Assembly: GCF_000013365.1 (NCBI RefSeq)
Contig: NC_007778.1
Coordinates: 4,588,001-4,652,000, forward strand
Direction of reading: 5' to 3'
Origin: Rhodopseudomonas palustris HaA2
GTDB taxonomy: Bacteria > Pseudomonadota > Alphaproteobacteria > Rhizobiales > Xanthobacteraceae
Length of the DNA stretch: 64,000 bases
The position numbers and the translations under genes were made by a program. The notes beneath the pieces were generated by a model. It made no database searches and was not told where the DNA came from. It saw only the letters and a program-made list of their open reading frames with translations. Shown here piece after piece: positions 8,683 through 15,289 of this stretch. Position 1 is the first letter of the stretch. Every line of letters starts with the position of its first letter.

Positions 8683-9882
8683 TTACTGCAGCTTCTGCGT
8701 GCTGCCCGTCGTCGGAGGGGCTGCGGTCGCGGACTTGGTTTCCTCGAGGCTCACCGGAACGACGGCGTCTCCAGCCGCGAATTTCTGGAAGCCCTCGACC
8801 ACGACGCGCGCGCCCGGCTTGAGGCCGTCGAGCACCAGCCACTGGCCGTCCTGCTGCGAGCCGACGCGGACCGGCTGCACCGCCACGCGATTGTCGTCCT
8901 TGACCACGAAGACCTCGCTGCCGCCGCCTCCGTTGCGCTGGACCGCCTCCTCCGGCACCGAGATCGCGTCGGCGTCGAAGCCCTGCTCGATCCGCACGCG
9001 GACATACATGCCGGGCAGCAATTCGCGGTTCGGATTGTCGAATTCGGCGCGCAGCGTCACCTGGCCGGTATAGGCGTCGACCTTCGACTCCGAGAACAGC
9101 AGCTTGCCGGGCAACGGGTAGACCGTGCCGTCGTCCAGCACCAGCCGGGCGCGCGCCGCGTCCGGCGCGATCTGGTCGAGTTCGCCGGATTCGAAAGCGC
9201 GACGCAGCCGGACCATTTCGGCGACCGGTTGGGTGAAGTCGGCATAGACGTGATCGAGCTGCTGAATCGTGGCGAGGCTGTTGGAGTCGTTCTGGACCAC
9301 CAGAGCGCCCTCGCTCACCAGCGCAGCGCCGATCCTGCCGCTGATCGGCGCCCGGACGGTGGCATATTCGAGGTTCAGCTTGGCGCGCGAGACTTCGGCC
9401 TCCCGGGCGGAGACCTCCGCATCGGCCTGCCGCGAATTACTGGCCGCGACTTCGTTCTGCGCCTTGGAGGCGGCCTGCTCCCTGGTCAGCATCGCCACAC
9501 GATTGGCCTGCTGCAACGCTTGCTCGCGCGCCGCATGCGCCTTGGCGAGCGCGGCCTCGGCGGCCTTCAATTCGACCTCGAACGGCCGCGGGTCGATGAC
9601 GTAGAGCGGATCGCCCGCCTTGACCTCGCTGCCCTGCTTGAACGGGCGGTGGACCACGATGCCGGAGACCCTGGGCCGCACGTCGGCGACGCGGATCGGC
9701 GCGATGCGGCCGGGCAGTTCGCGAACGATCGCACGGGCGTGAGGCTTCACCGTGATGATGCCGACTTCCGGCTTCTCGGGCGTCGCCGCATTCGCTGTCT
9801 TCGGGTCGTTACAGCCGGCCAACCCCGGCGCGAGACACGCAAGCGTCACCGCCGTCAAGGCAAACCTGATGGATCCCCGCAT
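8683..9882 (-). CDS. RND periplasmic adaptor lipoprotein (AcrA/MexA-like)
   Basis: The protein has 399 residues with a lipoprotein signal peptide ending at the lipobox LAGC (about residues 21-24), followed by the usual adaptor domains: a lipoyl-type half (VVHRPFKQGSEVKAGDPLYVID), an alpha-helical hairpin rich in A, E, K and Q (about residues 105-175), the second lipoyl half (YATVRAPISGRIGAALVSEG) and the beta-barrel region (LPGMYVRVRIEQG). It links the inner-membrane pump to an outer-membrane channel. It is the first gene of a two-gene operon with the transporter. The promoter should lie in 9883-10207. Confidence 0.95.
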   Translation of the reverse strand: MRGSIRFALTAVTLACLAPGLAGCNDPKTANAATPEKPEVGIITVKPHARAIVRELPGRIAPIRVADVRPRVSGIVVHRPFKQGSEVKAGDPLYVIDPRPFEVELKAAEAALAKAHAAREQALQQANRVAMLTREQAASKAQNEVAASNSRQADAEVSAREAEVSRAKLNLEYATVRAPISGRIGAALVSEGALVVQNDSNSLATIQQLDHVYADFTQPVAEMVRLRRAFESGELDQIAPDAARARLVLDDGTVYPLPGKLLFSESKVDAYTGQVTLRAEFDNPNRELLPGMYVRVRIEQGFDADAISVPEEAVQRNGGGGSEVFVVKDDNRVAVQPVRVGSQQDGQWLVLDGLKPGARVVVEGFQKFAAGDAVVPVSLEETKSATAAPPTTGSTQKLQ

Positions 9883-10207
9883 TCGAATGACCTCGTCAAA
9901 ATTTCGGCGCCGCTGCCGGCAGCACGCACACGCTCACGCTTCGCCGAGCGGCCCCGCCGCAGCGTATGAAGAACTGATGAACAGAAATTAAGGTTGAATT
10001 GGTGCATCACAACATTGCGGCGTGGCGGCGCAATGTCACACGCGACGGAACCGACTGACGCCGCAGCCTTTTTGCGGCGTCACGCTGTCGTGACCGGGCC
10101 TTGATCAGGTCTCGCACCGCCCTGGCAGGGCGCATTATTCCTGATCGTTAACATATAGTTAACAGGGGCAACCGAATCGCGCGGCGGTTCGGCGGCAGCT
10201 GCGCTCG
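9883..10207. other. Intergenic region upstream of the RND operon
   Basis: No gene is seen in these 325 bases. They contain a 10-bp inverted repeat around 10056-10082 (TGACGCCGCA / TGCGGCGTCA, loop of 7) without a T tract, and a paired GTTAAC motif at 10147-10163. The efflux operon promoter must lie here on the minus strand. Confidence 0.5.
10147..10163. promoter_or_regulatory. Paired GTTAAC motif, possible operator
   Basis: GTTAAC-ATATA-GTTAAC is a 17-base, AT-rich, symmetrical element in an otherwise GC-rich region, about 265 bases upstream of the efflux adaptor start. It could bind a dimeric regulator; no regulator gene is adjacent. Confidence 0.3.
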
Positions 10208-11734
10208 CTACCTGCCATAGACGAAAACGGGATCATCGAGGTCGATCTTCGGCAACTCGTCCTTCTCCGTCCAATAGTCCTGGCTGTGCTGCCACTCCGG
10301 CTTGGCGCCACGTTTCGGCAGCAGGCTCATGCCGCGCATCAGGTAACCCGGGTTGAAGTTCTCCGGGTCCATCCAGGGCAGCAGTTCCATCCCGGCGTCT
10401 TCCGGGCGCAGTGCCGGCACGACACTGCGGCAATTGTGCTGCTTCATATGACGCAGCAGACGGCAGACGAAATCCGCCACCAGATCGGCGCGCAGCGTCC
10501 AGCTCGCGCGGAAATAACCGAATACCCAAACCATGTTCGGCACACCGGTGAACATCATACCGCGATAGGTCACGGTATCGGCGAAATCGAGCGGCCTGCC
10601 GTCGATGCTGAAGGCGATGTCGCCGAGAACATTGAGGTTGAAGCCGGTCGCGGTGACGACGATGTCGGCCGCGACCGTTTCGCCGGACTTCAGCGCGATC
10701 CCCGTCTCGGTGAATCGCACGATCTCGTCGGTGACCACCGACGCCTTGCCCGACGCAATGCCTTTGAACAGATCGCCGTCCGGCACGAAGGCGATGCGCT
10801 GACGCCACGGCCGGTAGCTCGGCATGAAATGCGGATCGAGATCGTAGTCCGGACCGAGGTGGGCGCGAACGCCGGCCAGCAGTTCCTGCTTCACCACCTC
10901 CGGCTCGGTCATCGAGCGGCGGGTGAAGGTGGCCTGATCGAATAGGATCTTGCGCCGGACGATCTCGTGGATCCAGTCCTCGGAGATGCCGAGCTCGCGC
11001 AACGTGTCGGCGATCTCGATCTTGTTGCGCCCGGGGATGAAATAGGTCGGCGAGCGCTGCAGCACGGTGACGTGCTCGCAGTTCGGCGCAATCGCCGGCA
11101 CCAGCGTCGCGGCGGTCGCGCCGGAGCCGATGACAACGACCTTCTTGCCGGTCGTATCGAGATCGTCCGGCCAGGTCTGCGGATGGACGATGCGGCCCTT
11201 GAATGCCGCCATGCCCTCCCATTCGGGGGTGTAACCTTCGCTGTGGCGGTAATAGCCCTGGCACATCCAGAGGAAATCCGCGGTGACGCGGACCGCCTCG
11301 CCGGTGTCGGTTCGCTCCGCCAGAATGCTCCAGCGCTTGTCCGCGCTCGACCAGTCCGCCGACACGATGCGGTGGCGATAGTGAATGTGCCGGTCGAGGT
11401 CGTTATCGTCGATCACCTCGCCGAGATAGTCGCGGATTTCGGCCGCGGTCGCGATCGGCTTTCCGGTCCACGGCTTGAAGCGATAGCCGAACGTGTAGAG
11501 ATCACTGTCGGAGCGGATGCCGGGATAGCGATGGGTCAGCCAGGTCCCGCCGAAGCTGTCCTGCGTCTCGAGCACCGCGAAACTGGTGCCGGGACATTGC
11601 GTCGTCAGGTGATAGGCGCCGCCGATTCCGGAAATTCCGGCGCCGACGATCAGCACGTCGACATGGTCGGGGCAGGATCGGGCCGTGGCGGAGGGGTCGA
11701 CGCGCGGCGCGTCGGCTTCGGCAAGCTGGGTCAT
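10208..11734 (-). CDS. Flavin-containing monooxygenase, Baeyer-Villiger type (EthA-like)
   Basis: The protein has 508 residues from the ATG at 11734, chosen over a longer frame because GAGGAAAC precedes it. An FAD-binding motif GAGISGIGGAYHL lies near residue 30, FGGTWLTHRYPGIRSDSDLY follows, and a second nucleotide-binding motif GSGATAATLVPAI (NADPH) lies near residue 195. This pattern is typical of EthA-like Baeyer-Villiger monooxygenases, which insert oxygen into ketones or oxidise thioamides. The substrate cannot be told. It appears to be a single gene on the minus strand; the following intergenic region separates it from the efflux operon. Confidence 0.85.
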   Translation of the reverse strand: MTQLAEADAPRVDPSATARSCPDHVDVLIVGAGISGIGGAYHLTTQCPGTSFAVLETQDSFGGTWLTHRYPGIRSDSDLYTFGYRFKPWTGKPIATAAEIRDYLGEVIDDNDLDRHIHYRHRIVSADWSSADKRWSILAERTDTGEAVRVTADFLWMCQGYYRHSEGYTPEWEGMAAFKGRIVHPQTWPDDLDTTGKKVVVIGSGATAATLVPAIAPNCEHVTVLQRSPTYFIPGRNKIEIADTLRELGISEDWIHEIVRRKILFDQATFTRRSMTEPEVVKQELLAGVRAHLGPDYDLDPHFMPSYRPWRQRIAFVPDGDLFKGIASGKASVVTDEIVRFTETGIALKSGETVAADIVVTATGFNLNVLGDIAFSIDGRPLDFADTVTYRGMMFTGVPNMVWVFGYFRASWTLRADLVADFVCRLLRHMKQHNCRSVVPALRPEDAGMELLPWMDPENFNPGYLMRGMSLLPKRGAKPEWQHSQDYWTEKDELPKIDLDDPVFVYGR

Positions 11735-11911
11735 GTTTCCTCGACTTTTTTTCTGTCGTTGGAAACCAGATTGACGCCTGCGCGGTGTTTTGCCCAGCAT
11801 TTTCTTGGCCGCCCGCAGCGGCGGTTGTGAACGACACCGGACGCTGCCGATCGTCGCGCCGCCGGGCGCGCCTCGCCGACCGGGCGGCGAGGCACCGGGA
11901 CGCCGAAACGC

Positions 11912-11941
11912 AAAACGCCGCGGGCATTGCTGCCCGCGGCG
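11912..11941 (-). terminator. Rho-independent terminator of the puc-repeat operon
   Basis: An 11-bp perfect stem (CGCCGCGGGCA / TGCCCGCGGCG, loop TTGC) lies 27 bases downstream of the repeat-protein stop on the minus strand. On that strand it is followed by TTTTG, which fits rho-independent termination. Confidence 0.75.
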
Positions 11942-11968
11942 CTTCGTGGCCGATCGGCCGCGGCCGGC

Positions 11969-12259
11969 TCAGATGTTGAGCAGCAGCGGATAGCCAGAGA
12001 ACGACTTGTACTCGCCTTCCTGCTTCAGCAGCAGCGGCGTGCCGGAGAACGACTGGTATTCGCCCTCCTGCTTCAGCAGCAGCGGCGTGCCGGAGAAGCT
12101 CTGATACTCGCCCTTCTGTTCGAGGATCAGCGGCGTGCCGGAGAAGCTCTTGTACTCGCCTTCCTGCTTCAGCAGCAGCGGCGTGCCGGAATAGCTTTCG
12201 TACTCGCCCTTCTGCTCGAGAATCAGCGGAGTGCCGGAGTGTCCTTTGTATTCGCTCAT
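11969..12259 (-). CDS. Protein built only of six 16-residue repeats (GEYxSFSGTPLLLxQ), unknown function
   Basis: The protein has 96 residues, exactly six units of 16, and nothing else. The consensus is [KE]-G-E-Y-x-S-F-S-G-T-P-L-[LI]-L-x-Q. Units ending LILEQ and LLLKQ occur in mixed order, and units four and five differ by only one residue, which points to recent tandem duplication. There is no signal peptide. The ATG at 12259 is preceded by AAGGA at about 10 bases; a TTG at 12265 is an alternative. The regular Y/F-S-G-T-P-LLL rhythm suggests a beta-solenoid or amyloid-like stack, but this is inference. It lies 12 bases after a gene that carries the same repeat and is the last gene before a terminator, probably in one transcript with pucBAC. 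I know of no assigned function. Confidence 0.7.
   Translation of the reverse strand: MSEYKGHSGTPLILEQKGEYESYSGTPLLLKQEGEYKSFSGTPLILEQKGEYQSFSGTPLLLKQEGEYQSFSGTPLLLKQEGEYKSFSGYPLLLNI
11969..12259 (-). repeat. 48-bp coding tandem repeat, six units
   Basis: Six direct 48-bp units fill the whole reading frame apart from the stop codon. Sequence similarity between units is high at the DNA level (for example the run CAGCAGCAGCGGCGTGCCGG recurs), so copy number may vary between strains through slippage or recombination. Confidence 0.85.
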
Positions 12260-12271
12260 GGTCAAATTCCT

Positions 12272-12934
12272 TTACTTGGAGAGCACTGGCAGGCCCAGCC
12301 AGGAGGAGAAGATGGTCGGATTGTTGAGCAGCAGCGGCTCGCCCGAATAGGATTTGTACGGACCGCTGTCGTCCAGCAACAGAGGAGTCCCCGAGAAGGA
12401 CTTGTAGGGACCGCTGCTGTCGAGCAGCAGCGGCGTTCCGGAAAACGACTGGTATGGGCCCTTGCTGCTGATCACGAGCGGCGTTCCGGAGAACGTCTTG
12501 TCGCTGTCGACGAGCAGCCAGTCGCCGGAATAGGATTTGTACTTGCCCGACGTGTCGAGCAGCGTCTTGGCATGGATCATGTTGGAGAACGGCGTCGCTT
12601 CGCTCATCTCGACGGCGGACGACGACGACGACTGCAAGCTGATCTTGTTCGGGCCGTAGCTGTCGAGGATCGTCGTCGCCTTGGCGGCGAAGCCGAACTC
12701 GGCCTGGACCGCGACCACGACGGCGCCCTTCTTGACGTAGTCGGCATAGGTCCGGGCGTCGCCGCGCGACACGTAAGCCCGGCCCATCGCCGCGATGATG
12801 TCGTCCACCGAGCTCGACTTGCCGGCCTGAGTGCCGGTGACGACGGCATATTTGTAGTTGTTCTTCTTCAGGTCGGCTTCCAACGCAGCGAGCTTGCTGC
12901 TGGAATCGTACAACCGGGTGACAATCTGGGTCAT
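12272..12934 (-). CDS. YflT-like stress domain fused to 16-residue SFSGTPLLL repeats
   Basis: The protein has 220 residues. Residues 1-96 resemble the YflT/general-stress-protein-17M fold (MTQIVTRLYDSSSKLAALEA at the start, then SRGDARTYADYVKKGAVVVA and KATTILDSYGP). A serine-rich linker (about 100-110) leads to residues 130-205, which hold five imperfect copies of the repeat found in the next gene (GPYQSFSGTPLLLDSS, GPYKSFSGTPLLLDDS and others). The tail SSWLGLPVLSK looks like a degenerate unit. GGAG stands five bases before the ATG. It begins 43 bases after pucC and 12 bases before the pure-repeat gene, so it is likely cotranscribed with pucBAC. The function is unknown; a scaffold or membrane-organising role in light harvesting is a guess from position. 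Confidence 0.65.
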   Translation of the reverse strand: MTQIVTRLYDSSSKLAALEADLKKNNYKYAVVTGTQAGKSSSVDDIIAAMGRAYVSRGDARTYADYVKKGAVVVAVQAEFGFAAKATTILDSYGPNKISLQSSSSSAVEMSEATPFSNMIHAKTLLDTSGKYKSYSGDWLLVDSDKTFSGTPLVISSKGPYQSFSGTPLLLDSSGPYKSFSGTPLLLDDSGPYKSYSGEPLLLNNPTIFSSWLGLPVLSK

Positions 12935-12977
12935 AGTTACTCCGTTTCAGTCTCAGGGCGGAGAGAGCCGCCCTGCA

Positions 12978-14399
12978 TCAGTTCAGTTGTCCCTGCATCA
13001 ACAATGTGTCCCGTCGCTTGATCAGCGGGACCATCGTCGCCAGCGTCGCCAGCAACAGCAGCAGTTCGAGGCCGTAGACGGCGTTGTAACCCGCGGCCGG
13101 GCCGAACTGCGGAGCGAACGCCGTCACGAGATCCCGGATGATGCCGCCGAGCGCAATCGCCACGCCCGCCGCGGAGGCCTGCACCGCGCCCCAGGCGCCG
13201 AGCGCGAGGCCGGCCTGGTCCTTCGGCGCGGCGTTCATCGTCGCGGTCAGCGTGCCGTGGCCGAACAGGCCGGCGCCGAAGCCGATCAGCGCGGTACCGC
13301 AGCCGAATGTCAGCACCGACGCGGCGCCCTGCAGTTCGGCGGCGAAGATCACCGCGAGAAAGGCCGGAATGCCGACCAGCGAGCCGAAGCTCGCCATCCG
13401 GAACGGATCTGCGCCGCGGCTCAGCACGCGCGAGGCGAGGCCGAAGCCGAGCAGACCGCCGACCGCGAGCGCCGCGGTGAGCTTGGTGGTGTCGCCGACC
13501 GACATCGACAGGATCTGGCCGCCATAGGGTTCGAGCAGCACGTCCGCCATGCTGAACGCCATGGTGCCGAAGCCGACCGCGATCAGCCGGCGCATCGCGT
13601 CCTTGCCCTGGATGAAGACGTCCCAGGATTCGCGGAAGCTCGCGGAGGGCGCGCCGGGATGCGCGGTCGCCTGCGTCGCGCCGGAGGTGCGCCGCGCTTC
13701 CTGCTTCCAGACGGCGATGCCGTTGAGAACGATGGTGACGACGGCCGAGCCCTGGATCACCTGGATCAGCCGGCCGGGCGAAAAATCAGCGAGCAGCATG
13801 CCGAACACGATCGCCGCGGCGATCATGCCGAACATCAGCATGGTGTACATCAGGCCGACGACCTTCGGCCGCGATTCCGGCGAGGCGAGGTCGGTGGCGA
13901 GCGCAAGGCCCACGGTCTGGGTGGTGTGAACGCCGGCGCCGATCAGCAGGAACGCCAGCGCCGCGCCGAATTGTCCGATCCACACCGGGGCGTTGCCCGC
14001 ATCGCCGCTGCCGGACAGCACCAGGAGCGCGAACGGCAGGATCGCCAGGCCGCCAAATTGCACCAGCGTGCCCTTATAGAGGAAGGGAACGCGCCGCCAG
14101 CCGAGCACGGATTTGTGGACGTCGGATTTGAAACCGATCAGCGCGCGGAACGGCGCGAACAGCAAAGGCAGCGAGACCATCACGCCGACGATCGAGGCCG
14201 GCACGTTGAGTTCGACGATCATCACGCGGTTCAAAGTGCCGACCAGCAGCACCAGCGACATCCCGACCGCCACCTGAAACAGCGACAGGCGCAGCAACCG
14301 CGACAGCGGCAGATCCGGCGTCGCCGCATCCGCGAACGGCAGAAAGCGAGACCCCATAGAGGCCCAGACTCTCATCATTTTTTGGCTGACTGCGTTCAT
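12978..14399 (-). CDS. pucC: PucC, light-harvesting 2 assembly protein (BCD-family MFS)
   Basis: The protein has 473 residues with 12 predicted membrane helices and belongs to the bacteriochlorophyll delivery (BCD) branch of the major facilitator superfamily, with PucC and LhaA. Typical text is LLVGTLNRVMIVELNVPASI, LPLLFAPFRALIGFKSDVHK, LGWRRVPFLYKGTLVQFGG and DVLLEPYGGQILSMSVGDTT. PucC is needed for normal LH2 accumulation and is thought to shepherd pigment or LH subunits in the inner membrane. It follows pucA by 189 bases that contain stem-loops, the classic arrangement that lowers pucC expression relative to pucBA. The two repeat-protein genes follow it. Confidence 0.93.
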   Translation of the reverse strand: MNAVSQKMMRVWASMGSRFLPFADAATPDLPLSRLLRLSLFQVAVGMSLVLLVGTLNRVMIVELNVPASIVGVMVSLPLLFAPFRALIGFKSDVHKSVLGWRRVPFLYKGTLVQFGGLAILPFALLVLSGSGDAGNAPVWIGQFGAALAFLLIGAGVHTTQTVGLALATDLASPESRPKVVGLMYTMLMFGMIAAAIVFGMLLADFSPGRLIQVIQGSAVVTIVLNGIAVWKQEARRTSGATQATAHPGAPSASFRESWDVFIQGKDAMRRLIAVGFGTMAFSMADVLLEPYGGQILSMSVGDTTKLTAALAVGGLLGFGLASRVLSRGADPFRMASFGSLVGIPAFLAVIFAAELQGAASVLTFGCGTALIGFGAGLFGHGTLTATMNAAPKDQAGLALGAWGAVQASAAGVAIALGGIIRDLVTAFAPQFGPAAGYNAVYGLELLLLLATLATMVPLIKRRDTLLMQGQLN

Positions 14400-14535
14400 C
14401 GTCCAGCAAATCCAGCTTGCAAGGGGCCGGCGACGACGGTCACCGATAACCGAATGAACAGCACCACTTTGCGGCCAGAGATGATCTGCGGCAGATCAAA
14501 CCGCCACCGCGCCTCGACCAAGGTACAAAGCAAGC

Positions 14536-14585
14536 GACCGGGACCCATGGATCCCGGTCCAGCCACAACAGCTTCAACGAAGCTG
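14536..14585 (-). other. Stem-loops between pucA and pucC
   Basis: Two inverted repeats lie just after the pucA stop: CAGCTTC/GAAGCTG (14569-14585, loop AAC) and GACCGGGA/TCCCGGTC (14536-14559, with CCATGG in the loop). Hairpins here in other purple bacteria stabilise the short pucBA message and attenuate read-through into pucC; the same role is inferred. Confidence 0.6.
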
Positions 14586-14588
14586 CAA

Positions 14589-14768
14589 TCAGCCGATGGT
14601 GACCGAGCTCTCGATCGCCGCGGTCTTCCCGTTCCAGTACTTGGGGAACCAGGTGGTGTTCGACAGCACGGCGTAGTGAACGAGGATGGCGATCACGGTG
14701 ACGCTGCCCAGCAGAAGCGGCAGGCCAACGGTCGGCTTGACCACAGTCCAAATGCGACCTTGGTTCAT
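14589..14768 (-). CDS. pucA: LH2 alpha polypeptide
   Basis: The frame codes 59 residues starting [20 protein letters not shown], followed by a single membrane helix and ending [12 protein letters not shown]. It has the B850 ligand His31 (ILVHYAVLS) and the pair Tyr44-Trp45 in [10 protein letters not shown], which in LH2 hydrogen-bond the B850 acetyl groups and set the 850-nm band; low-light LH3/LH4 types change these residues. Met1, whose modified N terminus ligates B800, is followed by the usual NQGRIW. GGAGTATC precedes the ATG. It forms the antenna ring with PucB in the photosynthetic membrane. The frame is too short for usual ORF cut-offs. Confidence 0.95.
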   Translation of the reverse strand: MNQGRIWTVVKPTVGLPLLLGSVTVIAILVHYAVLSNTTWFPKYWNGKTAAIESSVTIG

Positions 14769-14780
14769 TTTCGATACTCC

Positions 14781-14936
14781 TTATTTCAGCCAGGGCGAGT
14801 AAACGTACGCCAGGAAGTGCGCCACGATCGCGATCGCGCCGAAAATGCGCGTGCCGTCGATGACGTGCTTGTGGAGCTCTTCCGATTCCGCGATCGTCAG
14901 GCCAGTCGGCCAGACCTTGTTCGGATCGTCTGCCAT
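14781..14936 (-). CDS. pucB: LH2 beta polypeptide
   Basis: The frame codes 51 residues: an acidic N terminus ([14 protein letters not shown]), the conserved [16 protein letters not shown], one membrane helix and the end SPWLK. His40 (VAHFLAY) is the B850 ligand and His22 corresponds to the His near B800 in Rhodoblastus acidophilus LH2. A strong GAGGAGG site stands seven bases before the ATG. It is the first gene of the puc operon, 12 bases ahead of pucA. Expression is probably governed by the paired TGT-N12-ACA boxes about 230-275 bases upstream and by the neighbouring phytochrome system. Confidence 0.95.
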   Translation of the reverse strand: MADDPNKVWPTGLTIAESEELHKHVIDGTRIFGAIAIVAHFLAYVYSPWLK

Positions 14937-15166
14937 AGTAAAACCTCCTCAGAGACTTTCGATCATTCCGTGCTGAACCTGCACGTAGGTCGTTTTCGCT
15001 GCTACGCCGAACAAAGTTCGTTTGGTCTCAGCAACTTTCCTGTCCGTCTGATCATCCGTCCGCGCCATCGCCGCCAGAAGCTGGCTTCGGGACGCGGGAC
15101 CGATGCGGGTTCGTCCAGGCCCGGGTGCCGCCGAGGCTTTCGCCCTATCGATCACATCCGAGTGAT

Positions 15167-15184
15167 TGTAAGATGATCCTGACA
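15167..15184. promoter_or_regulatory. PpsR/CrtJ-type box 1 (TGT-N12-ACA)
   Basis: TGTAAGATGATCCTGACA fits the TGT-N12-ACA consensus bound by the photosynthesis repressor PpsR/CrtJ. It lies 8 bases from a second such box, the spacing known for cooperative CrtJ binding. Confidence 0.7.
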
Positions 15185-15192
15185 CACATCTT

Positions 15193-15210
15193 TGTCAATT
15201 TAACATGACA
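15193..15210. promoter_or_regulatory. PpsR/CrtJ-type box 2 (TGT-N12-ACA)
   Basis: TGTCAATTTAACATGACA fits TGT-N12-ACA and has added symmetry (TGTCA...TGACA). It overlaps a TTGACA -35-like hexamer reading towards pucB, so bound PpsR would block RNA polymerase. Confidence 0.75.
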
Positions 15211-15289
15211 CTGGGGGGTGTCCGTGTCATACCGGACATCCTCAAGCCGGTCCGCCGACTCCCGGACACGGAAAATTGAGTAAAACGTG

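Larger units (their letters stand above)
14937..15289. other. Divergent promoter region between pucB and the bacteriophytochrome
   Basis: No gene is supported in these 353 bases; a 78-codon minus-strand frame covers it but runs through the regulatory boxes. On the minus strand TTGACA (complement of 15193-15198) is a good -35 candidate for pucB and lies inside the second TGT-N12-ACA box. A clear -10 element was not found at the ideal spacing. Confidence 0.6.

Noticed and set aside
5788-9969. 1393-codon open frame on the + strand
   Set aside because: It lies antisense to the RND pump genes; its translation is low-complexity R/D/H/Q-rich text typical of the mirror frame of GC-rich genes.
11969-12259. 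Possible CRISPR-like array of regularly spaced repeats
   Set aside because: The 48-bp units are contiguous direct repeats with no spacers, and they keep one reading frame with a conserved peptide.
14949-15185. 78-codon minus-strand frame between pucB and the phytochrome
   Set aside because: It crosses the PpsR-type box and the promoter region, has no good ribosome site and no family resemblance.
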